The position numbers were made by a program, and so were the translations under genes. The notes beneath the pieces are model-generated. The model was not told the origin of the DNA, did not search any database, and saw only the letters and a program-made list of their open reading frames with translations. Positions 57,106 to 64,000 of a DNA stretch of 64,000 bases are shown one piece after another; the first letter of the stretch is position 1; every line of letters starts with the position of its first letter. This DNA is from Streptomyces flavofungini. Lineage in GTDB: Bacteria > Actinomycetota > Actinomycetes > Streptomycetales > Streptomycetaceae. The stretch is from the NCBI RefSeq assembly GCF_014650815.1, contig NZ_BMVR01000008.1, positions 248,001 to 312,000 of the forward strand. The letters run 5' to 3'.

Positions 57106-59615
57106 GACGTCACCTCCGTGGCCTCGGCGGGGACCGCAAGGCCGGCCGGGCCGACGCGGACCAGATCGCCCGGGCAGGCGCCGGTGTCCGAAGTGACGCC
57201 TCCCCCGGTCGAGTTCAGCGGGAGCCAGACCACCCGGTCGGGCATCTGGGTGACAAGGAGCGGCAGCGTGGTCGCGCCCGCCGGTCCGGTGACCGTGAGC
57301 GTGTCGCCGCCCTTGACGCCGATCTCGGCCGCGGTGGCCGCCGACAGCCGGGCCACGGCCGCGTGCCGCGTGCCCGCGAGCGCGTCGTCGCCCTCCTGGA
57401 GCCGACCCTGGTCGAGCAGCAGCCGGTGACCGGCGAGAACGGCCTCACCGGCGGCGGGCCGGGGCGGCTGGGCCCCGGTCTCCAACGGCTCGGTGGCGTG
57501 CGGCCCGTCCCAGCCGCCGAGCCGGTCCAACTCGCGCCGGACGGTCAGCAGGTCGGGCAGGCCCAGGTGGATGTCGCCCGCGTCGGCCAGCATGTGCAGG
57601 ACACGGGCGTCGGCCGGGGACGACTTGCGGGTCATCTGGTCCGGCTTCAGCGCGGCCTCGAAAAGCCGGGCCCTGCCCTCCCAGTTGAGGAACGTGCCCG
57701 GCTTCTCGGCGACGGCGGCCACCGGAAGGACCACGTCGGCACGTTCCGTCACCTCGCTCGGCCGCAGCTCCAGGGAGACCAGGAAGCCCACCTCGTCGAG
57801 TGCCGCACGCGCGCGTGCCGGGTCGGGCAGGTCGGCGACGTCCACACCCCCGACGAGCAGCGCGCCCAGCTCGCCGGTCGCGGCGGCCTCGATGATCTGG
57901 CCGGTGTCCCGGCCGTAGCGGTGCGGGAGTTCGGCGACGCCCCAGGCACCGGCGACCTCGTCCCGCGCGCGCGGGTCGGTGGCCGGGCGGCCGCCCGGAA
58001 GCAGCGACGGCACGGCGCCCGCCTCGATCGCCCCGCGCTCACCCGCGCGGCGTGGGATCCACACCAAGTGGGCGCCGGTCGCGGCCGCGGCCCGCACGGC
58101 GGCGGTGAGGCCGCCCTGCACGCTGGCGAGCCGCTCCCCGACGACGATCACGGCGCCTTCGGAGCGCAGCGCCTCGGCGGCCTTGGCGCCGTCGTCCGCG
58201 AGGCCCACGCCCGCGGCGAGCGCGTCCAGCCACTCGGTCTCGGTGCCCGGCGCCGCGGGCAGCAACGTGCCACCGGCCTTCTCCAGGCCGCGGGTTGCGT
58301 ACGTGGCGAGCGAGAAGGTGCGCTGACCGTGCTTGCGCCAGGCCTTGCGCAGCCGCAGGAAGACGCCGGGCGCCTCCTCCTCGGACTCGATCCCGGCGAG
58401 CAGCACCGCCGGGGCCTTCTCCAGGGCGCCGTACGTGACTCCGGTGCCGTCGAGGTCCCGGCCGCGCCCGGCGACACGCGCCGCGAGGAAGTCGGCCTCC
58501 TCACTGCTGTGCACCCGCGCACGGAAGTCGATGTCGTTCGTACCGAGCGCCACGCGCGCGTACTTGCTGTACGCGTACGCGTCCTCCACGGTGAGCCGAC
58601 CACCGGTCAGCACCCCGGCACGCCCCCGGGCCGCCGCGAGCCCCTTGGCCGCCGCCTCCAGCGCCTCGGGCCACGACGCCGGAACGAGCTCTCCGGAGTC
58701 GGCGTCCCGCACCAGCGGCGTGGTCAACCGGTCCGGCTTCTGCGCGTACCGGAAGCCGAAGCGCCCCTTGTCGCAGATCCACTCCTCGTTGACCTCCGGG
58801 TCGTCCTGCGCGAGCCGCCGCATGACCTTGCCGCGCCGGTGGTCCGTACGCGTCGCGCAGCCGCCCGCGCAGTGCTCGCACACCGAAGGCGACGACACCA
58901 GATCAAAGGGACGCGACCGGAAGCGGTACGCGTGCGAGGTGAGCGCGCCCACCGGGCAGATCTGGATGGTGTTCCCGGAGAAGTACGACTCGAAGGGGTC
59001 ACCGTCGCCCGTACCGACCTGCTGGAGCGCGCCGCGCTCGATCAGCTCGATCATCGGGTCGCCCGCGATCTGGTTGGAGAAGCGGGTGCAGCGTGCGCAC
59101 AGCACGCACCGCTCACGGTCCAGCAGCACCTGTGTGGAGATCGGTACGGGCTTCTCGTACGTGCGCTTCCTGCCCTCGAACCGGGAGTCCGGTTCGCCGA
59201 CCTGCATGGCCTGGTTCTGCAGCGGGCACTCTCCGCCCTTGTCGCAGACCGGGCAGTCCAGCGGGTGGTTGATGAGCAGCAGCTCCATCACACCGCGCTG
59301 CGCCTTCTCGGCGACCGGCGACGTGAGCTGCGACTTCACCACCATGCCGTCGGTGCAGGTGATGGTGCAGGAGGCCATCGGTTTGCGCTGGCCCTCGACC
59401 TCGACGATGCACTGACGGCAGGCACCGGCGGGGTCGAGCAGCGGGTGGTCGCAGAAGCGCGGGATCTCGATGCCGAGGAGTTCGGCGGCGCGGATCACCA
59501 GGGTGCCCTTGGGGACGCTGATCTCGATGCCGTCGATCGTCAGCGAGACCAGGTCCTCCGGCGGAACCGCCGCTTCCCCGCCCCCGGAGGGAGCGCTATT
59601 GGTGGTCACTGTCAT
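57102..59615 (-). CDS. nuoG1: NuoG1, large iron-sulfur subunit of complex I
   Basis: 837 residues. The N-terminal [2Fe-2S] domain has DHPLLDPAGACRQCIVEVEG; then HPLDCPVCDKGGECPLQNQA, CVLCARCTRF and ICPVGALTSHAYRF bind the [4Fe-4S] clusters. CEHCAGGCATRTD with the later WICDKGRFGFRY supplies four cysteines for the off-path cluster N7, present only in some bacteria. The rest is a molybdopterin-oxidoreductase-like domain without cofactor. ATG 59615 overlaps the nuoF1 stop. No paralogue exists in the nuo2 operon. Confidence 0.96.
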   Translation of the reverse strand: MTVTTNSAPSGGGEAAVPPEDLVSLTIDGIEISVPKGTLVIRAAELLGIEIPRFCDHPLLDPAGACRQCIVEVEGQRKPMASCTITCTDGMVVKSQLTSPVAEKAQRGVMELLLINHPLDCPVCDKGGECPLQNQAMQVGEPDSRFEGRKRTYEKPVPISTQVLLDRERCVLCARCTRFSNQIAGDPMIELIERGALQQVGTGDGDPFESYFSGNTIQICPVGALTSHAYRFRSRPFDLVSSPSVCEHCAGGCATRTDHRRGKVMRRLAQDDPEVNEEWICDKGRFGFRYAQKPDRLTTPLVRDADSGELVPASWPEALEAAAKGLAAARGRAGVLTGGRLTVEDAYAYSKYARVALGTNDIDFRARVHSSEEADFLAARVAGRGRDLDGTGVTYGALEKAPAVLLAGIESEEEAPGVFLRLRKAWRKHGQRTFSLATYATRGLEKAGGTLLPAAPGTETEWLDALAAGVGLADDGAKAAEALRSEGAVIVVGERLASVQGGLTAAVRAAAATGAHLVWIPRRAGERGAIEAGAVPSLLPGGRPATDPRARDEVAGAWGVAELPHRYGRDTGQIIEAAATGELGALLVGGVDVADLPDPARARAALDEVGFLVSLELRPSEVTERADVVLPVAAVAEKPGTFLNWEGRARLFEAALKPDQMTRKSSPADARVLHMLADAGDIHLGLPDLLTVRRELDRLGGWDGPHATEPLETGAQPPRPAAGEAVLAGHRLLLDQGRLQEGDDALAGTRHAAVARLSAATAAEIGVKGGDTLTVTGPAGATTLPLLVTQMPDRVVWLPLNSTGGGVTSDTGACPGDLVRVGPAGLAVPAEATEVTS

Positions 59616-60982
59616 GCGTTCACCTCCGTGTGGGTGTCGGACCGGCCGCTCCGGTCGGCCCAGAGCGTGGACTTGGCGGGGTCGAAGGGGCAGCCCCGGC
59701 CGGTGATGTGCTCCTCGTACTCCTCGCGGAAGTACTTCAGCGAGGAGAAGATCGGCGAGGCGGCGCCGTCGCCGAGGGCGCAGAAGGACTTGCCGTTGAT
59801 GTTGTCGGCGATGTCGTTCAGCTTGTCGAGGTCGGACATGACGCCCTTGCCGGCCTCGATGTCGCGCAGCAACTGCACGAGCCAGTACGTCCCTTCGCGG
59901 CAGGGCGTGCACTTGCCGCAGGACTCGTGGGCGTAGAACTCGGTCCAGCGGGTCACGGCCCGCACCACGCAGGTCGTCTCGTCGAAGCACTGCAGGGCCT
60001 TGGTGCCGAGCATGGATCCGGCGGCGCCCACGCCCTCGTAATCGAGCGGCACGTCGAGGTGCTCGTCGGTGAACATCGGCGTCGAGGAGCCGCCCGGCGT
60101 CCAGAACTTGAGGCGGTGGCCCGCCCGCATGCCGCCGCTCATGTCGAGGAGCTGGCGCAGCGTGATGCCGAGCGGCGCCTCGTACTGGCCGGGCGAGGTG
60201 ACGTGCCCGCTGAGCGAATAGAGCGTGAAGCCGGGCGACTTCTCGCTCCCCATCGATTTGAACCAGTCTTTTCCGCGATTCAGGATCGCGGGAACCGACG
60301 CGATGGACTCGACGTTATTGACAACAGTGGGGCATGCGTAGAGGCCCTCGACCGCAGGGAAAGGGGGACGGAGTCGCGGCTGGCCACGGCGGCCTTCCAG
60401 CGAGTCGAGCAGCGCGGTCTCCTCACCACAGATGTACGCGCCCGCGCCCGCGTGCACGGTGAGTTCGAGGTCGAGTCCGCTGCCGAGGACGTTCTTGCCG
60501 AGATAGCCCGCCGCGTAGGCCTCACGGACGGCCTCGTGCAACCGCCGCAGCACGGGGACGACTTCACCCCGCAGATAGATGAACGCATGCGAAGAACGGA
60601 TCGCGTAACAGGCGATCACGATGCCCTCGATGAGGCTGTGCGGGTTCGCGAAGAGGAGCGGGATGTCCTTGCAGGTCCCTGGCTCCGACTCGTCGGCGTT
60701 GACAACTAGATAGTGCGGTTTGCCGTCGCCCTGCGGAATGAACTGCCACTTCATTCCGGTGGGGAAGCCCGCGCCGCCGCGGCCGCGCAGGCCCGAGTCC
60801 TTCACATAGGCGATCAGGTCGTCCGGCGCCATCGCGAGAGCCTTGCGCAGCCCCTCATAGCCGTCGTGGCGGCGGTAGGTCTCCAGCGTCCAGGACTTGT
60901 CCTCGTCCCAGAAGGCCGAAAGCACCGGCGCGAGCAGCTTCTCCGGGCTGGTCTCGTTGTCGATCTCGGCGGCCAACGTCAT
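59612..60982 (-). CDS. nuoF1: NuoF1, NADH- and FMN-binding subunit
   Basis: 456 residues. The NADH site is GRGGAGFPTGMKW, the FMN site NADESEPGTCKDIPLL, and cluster N3 is ligated by ESCGKCTPCREGTYW plus a later Cys (FCALGDGAASP). ATG 60982 shares one base with the nuoE1 stop (TGATG). It is the NADH entry point of complex I and the only copy in this window. Confidence 0.97.
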   Translation of the reverse strand: MTLAAEIDNETSPEKLLAPVLSAFWDEDKSWTLETYRRHDGYEGLRKALAMAPDDLIAYVKDSGLRGRGGAGFPTGMKWQFIPQGDGKPHYLVVNADESEPGTCKDIPLLFANPHSLIEGIVIACYAIRSSHAFIYLRGEVVPVLRRLHEAVREAYAAGYLGKNVLGSGLDLELTVHAGAGAYICGEETALLDSLEGRRGQPRLRPPFPAVEGLYACPTVVNNVESIASVPAILNRGKDWFKSMGSEKSPGFTLYSLSGHVTSPGQYEAPLGITLRQLLDMSGGMRAGHRLKFWTPGGSSTPMFTDEHLDVPLDYEGVGAAGSMLGTKALQCFDETTCVVRAVTRWTEFYAHESCGKCTPCREGTYWLVQLLRDIEAGKGVMSDLDKLNDIADNINGKSFCALGDGAASPIFSSLKYFREEYEEHITGRGCPFDPAKSTLWADRSGRSDTHTEVNA

Positions 60983-61749
60983 CACTCCCCCTCCTCGGCA
61001 GTCGGCTGGGTGCCCTCCGGTCCGCCCGTGCGCGGGTTGACCACGCGCGCGGGGGGTGCCTCGCCCTTGGCCAGGCGCAGCCCGATCAGCGAGGCGGGGC
61101 CCGCGCCGCCGGTCGCCTCGACGGCGCCGGGGCGCTCGTCCGGGAAGCCCGCGAGGATCCGGGCCGTCTCCTTGAAGGTGCACAGGGGGGCACCGCGGGT
61201 CGGCTCGACGCGGGCGCCCGCGCGGAGGTCGTCGACGAGGCGCTTGGCGCTGCCCGGGGTCTGGTTGTCGAAGAACTCCCAGTTGACCATCACCACGGGG
61301 GCGAAGTCGCAGGCGGCGTTGCACTCGATGTGCTCCAGCGTCACCTTGCCGTCGTCAGTCGTCTCGCCGTTGCCGACGCCCAGGTGCTCCTGGAGGGCTT
61401 CGAAGATGGCGTCGCCGCCCATGACCGCGCACAGCGTGTTGGTGCAGACGCCGACCTGGTAGTCACCGGACGGCTTGCGGCGGTACATGGTGTAGAAGGT
61501 CGCGACCGCCGTCACCTCCGCGGTGGTCAGGTCCAGCATGTCCGCGCAGAACTGCATGCCGGTGCGAGTGACGTGCCCTTCCTCCGACTGCACGAGGTGC
61601 AGCAGCGGAAGGAGCGCCGAGCGGGAGTCGGGGTAGCGGGCGATGAGTTCGCGCGCGTCCGCCGCGAGGCGGGCGCGGACATCGTCCGGGTAGTCCGGCG
61701 GGGGCAGTTGGGGCATGCCCAGGCTGACGCCCTCGGGGGTGGTGGTCAC
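60982..61749 (-). CDS. nuoE1: NuoE1, 24-kDa [2Fe-2S] subunit
   Basis: 255 residues. The thioredoxin-like [2Fe-2S] fold has ligand pairs in VCTNTLCAVMGG and ECNAACDFAPVV. A C-terminal extension of about 70 residues (RGAPLCTFKETARILAGFPD and on) is typical of actinobacterial NuoE. GTG 61749 overlaps the nuoD1 stop. It works with NuoF in NADH oxidation. Confidence 0.96.
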   Translation of the reverse strand: MTTTPEGVSLGMPQLPPPDYPDDVRARLAADARELIARYPDSRSALLPLLHLVQSEEGHVTRTGMQFCADMLDLTTAEVTAVATFYTMYRRKPSGDYQVGVCTNTLCAVMGGDAIFEALQEHLGVGNGETTDDGKVTLEHIECNAACDFAPVVMVNWEFFDNQTPGSAKRLVDDLRAGARVEPTRGAPLCTFKETARILAGFPDERPGAVEATGGAGPASLIGLRLAKGEAPPARVVNPRTGGPEGTQPTAEEGE

Positions 61750-63080
61750 CGGTCGACGCCTCCCATCACGGGGTCGATGGACGCGACGGCGACGATGACG
61801 TCGGCGACCTGGCCGCCTTCGCACATCGCCGCCATGGCCTGCAGATTGGTGAAGGACGGGTCGCGGAAGTGGACCCGGTAGGGGCGGGTGCCGCCGTCGG
61901 AGACGACGTGCACGCCCAGTTCGCCCTTGGGCGACTCGACGGCGGTGTAGGCCTGGCCGGGCGGTACCCGGAAGCCCTCCGTCACCAGCTTGAAGTGGTG
62001 GATCAGGGCCTCCATGGAGGTGCCCATGATCTTCTTGATGTGGTCGAGCGAGTTGCCGAGGCCGTCCGGGCCGAGGGCCAGTTGGGCGGGCCAGGCGATC
62101 TTCTTGTCGGCGACCATGACCGGACCCGGCTCCAGTCGGTCCAGGCACTGCTCGACGATGCGCAGCGACTGCCGCATCTCCTCCAGGCGGATCAGGAAGC
62201 GCCCGTAGGAGTCGCAGGTGTCGGCGGTGGGGACGTCGAAGTCGTACGTCTCGTAGCCGCAGTAGGGCTCGGCCTTGCGCAGGTCGTGCGGGAGGCCGGC
62301 GGAACGGAGGACCGGGCCGGTGGCGCCGAGGGCCATGCAGCCGGCCAGGTCGAGGTAGCCGACGTCCTGCATGCGGGCCTTGAAGATGGGGTTTCCGGTG
62401 GCGAGCTTGTCGTACTCCGGAAGGTTCTTGTGCATCTTCTTCACGAACTCGCGGATCTGGTCCACCGCGCCGGGCGGCAGGTCCTGGGCGAGTCCGCCGG
62501 GCCGGATGTACGCGTGGTTCATGCGCAGGCCGGTGATCAGCTCGTAGATGTCGAGAATGAGTTCACGATCGCGGAAGCCGTAGATCATGATCGTCGTGGC
62601 GCCGAGTTCCATGCCGCCGGTGGCGATGCAGACCAGGTGCGAGGACATCCGGTTCAGCTCCATCAGGAGCACCCGGAGGATCGTGGCGCGGTCGGGGATC
62701 TGGTCCTCGATGCCGAGCAGCTTCTCCACGCCCAGGCAGTACGCCGTCTCGTTGAAGAACGGCGTCAGATAGTCCATGCGCGTGACGAACGTGGTGCCCT
62801 GGGTCCAGGTGCGGTACTCCAGGTTCTTCTCGATGCCCGTGTGCAGATAGCCGATGCCGCAGCGGGCCTCGGAGACCGTCTCGCCCTCGATCTCCAGGAT
62901 GAGCCGGAGCACGCCGTGCGTGGAGGGGTGCTGCGGACCCATGTTGACGACGATGCGCTCGTCGTCGGCCCTCGCCGCGGACTGGACGACCTCGTCCCAG
63001 TCGCCGCCGGTGACCGTGTAGACGGTGCCCTCGGTCGTGGCGCGAGGGGTTGCGTGGGGAGCGGTGTGAGGAGAAGTCAC
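61746..63080 (-). CDS. nuoD1: NuoD1, 49-kDa quinone-site subunit
   Basis: 444 residues. VVNMGPQHPSTHGVLRL holds the conserved His at the quinone site, GYLHTGIEK follows, and RPGGLAQDLPPGA and HFRDPSFTNLQAMAAMCEGG are further family blocks. GTG 63080 overlaps the nuoC1 stop. This is the only nuoD in the window; if the nuo2 complex needs a NuoD, this gene is the obvious donor. Confidence 0.97.
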   Translation of the reverse strand: MTSPHTAPHATPRATTEGTVYTVTGGDWDEVVQSAARADDERIVVNMGPQHPSTHGVLRLILEIEGETVSEARCGIGYLHTGIEKNLEYRTWTQGTTFVTRMDYLTPFFNETAYCLGVEKLLGIEDQIPDRATILRVLLMELNRMSSHLVCIATGGMELGATTIMIYGFRDRELILDIYELITGLRMNHAYIRPGGLAQDLPPGAVDQIREFVKKMHKNLPEYDKLATGNPIFKARMQDVGYLDLAGCMALGATGPVLRSAGLPHDLRKAEPYCGYETYDFDVPTADTCDSYGRFLIRLEEMRQSLRIVEQCLDRLEPGPVMVADKKIAWPAQLALGPDGLGNSLDHIKKIMGTSMEALIHHFKLVTEGFRVPPGQAYTAVESPKGELGVHVVSDGGTRPYRVHFRDPSFTNLQAMAAMCEGGQVADVIVAVASIDPVMGGVDR

Positions 63081-63808
63081 GAGTACGACCTCCGCTGGTC
63101 CGGAGCCGGGATCTGGGCGCCCTTGTATTCGACGGCGATGCCGCCGAGTGGGTAGTCCTTGCGCTGCGGGAAGCCCTGCCAGTCGTCCGGCATCATGATC
63201 CGCGTGAGGGCCGGGTGGCCGTCGAAGATCAGCCCGAAGAAGTCGTACGTCTCGCGCTCGTGCCAGTCGTTCGTCGGATAGACGGCGACCAGCGAGGGGA
63301 CGTGCGGATCGGCGTCCGGGGCGCTGACTTCGAGGCGGATCAGGCGGTTGTGGGTGATCGAGCGCAGGTGGTAGACGGCGTGCAGCTCGCGGCCCTTGTC
63401 CTCCAGGAAGTGCACTCCGCTGACGCCGGTGCACAGCTCGAAGCGCAGCGCCGGGTCGTCGCGCAGGGTCTGCGCGACCCGCAGGAGGTGCTCGCGGGCG
63501 ATGTGGAAGGTCAGCTCGCCGCGGTCGACGACCGTCTTCTCGATGGCGTTCTCGGGGACGAGTCCCTGTTCCTCCAGGGCCCCTTCGAGTTCGTCGGCCA
63601 CCTCGTCGAACCAGCCGCCGTAGGGGCGCGAGGAGGCGCCGGGCAGCGTGATGGTGCGGACCAGGCCGCCGTACCCGGAGGTGTCGCCGCCGTTGTTGGC
63701 GCCGAACATGCCCCTGCGGACGCCGATGACGTCGCCGGAGGTGTCACGGGGGGCGGGCACCGTGCCCTCGGGGTGCTCGCCGGTGCCGTTCACGTGCGCG
63801 TCGCTCAC
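63077..63808 (-). CDS. nuoC1: NuoC1, 30-kDa subunit
   Basis: 243 residues, normal length. Family signature HERETYDFFGLIFDGHPALT, then DDWQGFPQRKDYPLGG at the end. GTG 63808 overlaps the nuoB1 stop as GTGA. It shares the core with NuoC2 but has no low-complexity tail. Confidence 0.97.
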   Translation of the reverse strand: MSDAHVNGTGEHPEGTVPAPRDTSGDVIGVRRGMFGANNGGDTSGYGGLVRTITLPGASSRPYGGWFDEVADELEGALEEQGLVPENAIEKTVVDRGELTFHIAREHLLRVAQTLRDDPALRFELCTGVSGVHFLEDKGRELHAVYHLRSITHNRLIRLEVSAPDADPHVPSLVAVYPTNDWHERETYDFFGLIFDGHPALTRIMMPDDWQGFPQRKDYPLGGIAVEYKGAQIPAPDQRRSYS

Positions 63809-64000
63809 CGCAGCAGGCCCTTCATCTCAATGGTGGGGAGGGCCTTGAGAGCCGCCTCCTCCGCCTCGCGGGCCGCTTCCTCGGCGTTCACGCCGAGCTT
63901 GGAGGTCTGGATCTTCTGGTGCAGCTTGAGGATCGCGTCCATCAGCATCTCGGGCCGGGGCGGACAGCCGGGCAAATAGATGTCGACCGGGACGACATGG
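63805..64000 (-). CDS. nuoB1: NuoB1, N2-cluster subunit (C-terminal part only)
   Basis: The last 64 codons of nuoB1; the 5' part is beyond the window. The visible end reads VDIYLPGCPPRPEMLMDAIL, which includes the fourth N2 ligand Cys, then a Glu/Ala-rich tail ending MKGLLR. The stop overlaps the nuoC1 GTG. Confidence 0.95.
   Translation of the reverse strand, partial: HVVPVDIYLPGCPPRPEMLMDAILKLHQKIQTSKLGVNAEEAAREAEEAALKALPTIEMKGLLR

Noticed and set aside
57072..59936. A 954-codon open frame on the plus strand opposite nuoG1
   Set aside because: It has Arg/Gly/Val-rich composition with no domain and lies opposite a fully conserved gene; such antisense frames arise from third-position GC bias.
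1..64000. Integrated elements, insertion sequences, tRNA or rRNA genes
   Set aside because: No transposase, integrase, terminal inverted repeats with target duplications, or tRNA-like cloverleaf was recognised; composition is uniform apart from the C-rich gap.

Overview
The window is typical Streptomyces core chromosome. It is very GC-rich, has many GTG starts, dense reading frames on both strands, start/stop overlaps of the GTGA/ATGA type, and only actinobacterial-looking protein families. I see no phage, transposase, CRISPR, rRNA or tRNA. From memory, the gene order (partial second nuo set, sensor kinases, korAB, prenyl synthase, recQ, complete nuo operon) matches the region between the two nuo clusters of S. 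coelicolor.

Left end (1-9267, minus strand): a second, reduced complex I operon in the order nuoA2-B2-C2-H2-I2-J2-K2-L2-M2-N2. NuoN2 runs off the window. The NADH-oxidising module (E, F, G) and the NuoD quinone-site subunit are not in this operon. NuoC2, NuoJ2 and NuoK2 carry unusual low-complexity C-terminal tails, two of them built on in-frame DNA tandem repeats. On the other side lie two paralogous histidine kinases and a NarL-type regulator (9537-13457, plus), then korAB (13762-16771), a 2-oxoglutarate:ferredoxin oxidoreductase. A complex I lacking the NADH module beside a reduced-ferredoxin generator suggests a ferredoxin-fed proton pump. This is inference.

Middle (16876-46067): accessory metabolism and many divergent regulator/target pairs: HxlR/NmrA-type reductase, HxlR/MFS exporter, CGNR regulator/VOC protein, GlxA-AraC regulator/cupin, MarR/questin-oxidase-like protein. 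Several have clear dyad operators between them. Other genes are a RarD permease, AraC regulator, GNAT, F420-type oxidoreductase, GT-C-like membrane protein, M28 aminopeptidase, FMN reductase, ABC-2 exporter with a LolA-like exported protein, secreted CHRD protein, polyprenyl diphosphate synthase (probably menaquinone side chain, hence the quinone used by both Nuo enzymes), HAD phosphatase, a flavoprotein plus ATP-grasp pair, and fumarylacetoacetase.

Right end (46323-64000, minus): recQ, then the complete nuo operon from the truncated nuoB1 through nuoN1, almost every gene overlapping the next by 1-8 bases, closed by a hairpin terminator.

Non-coding features of note are a TGTGA-N6-TCACA site, a 27-bp perfect bidirectional terminator, a degenerate minisatellite of about 19 bp in a C-rich gap, a dispersed intergenic repeat in two inverted copies, and three DnaA-box-like 9-mers.
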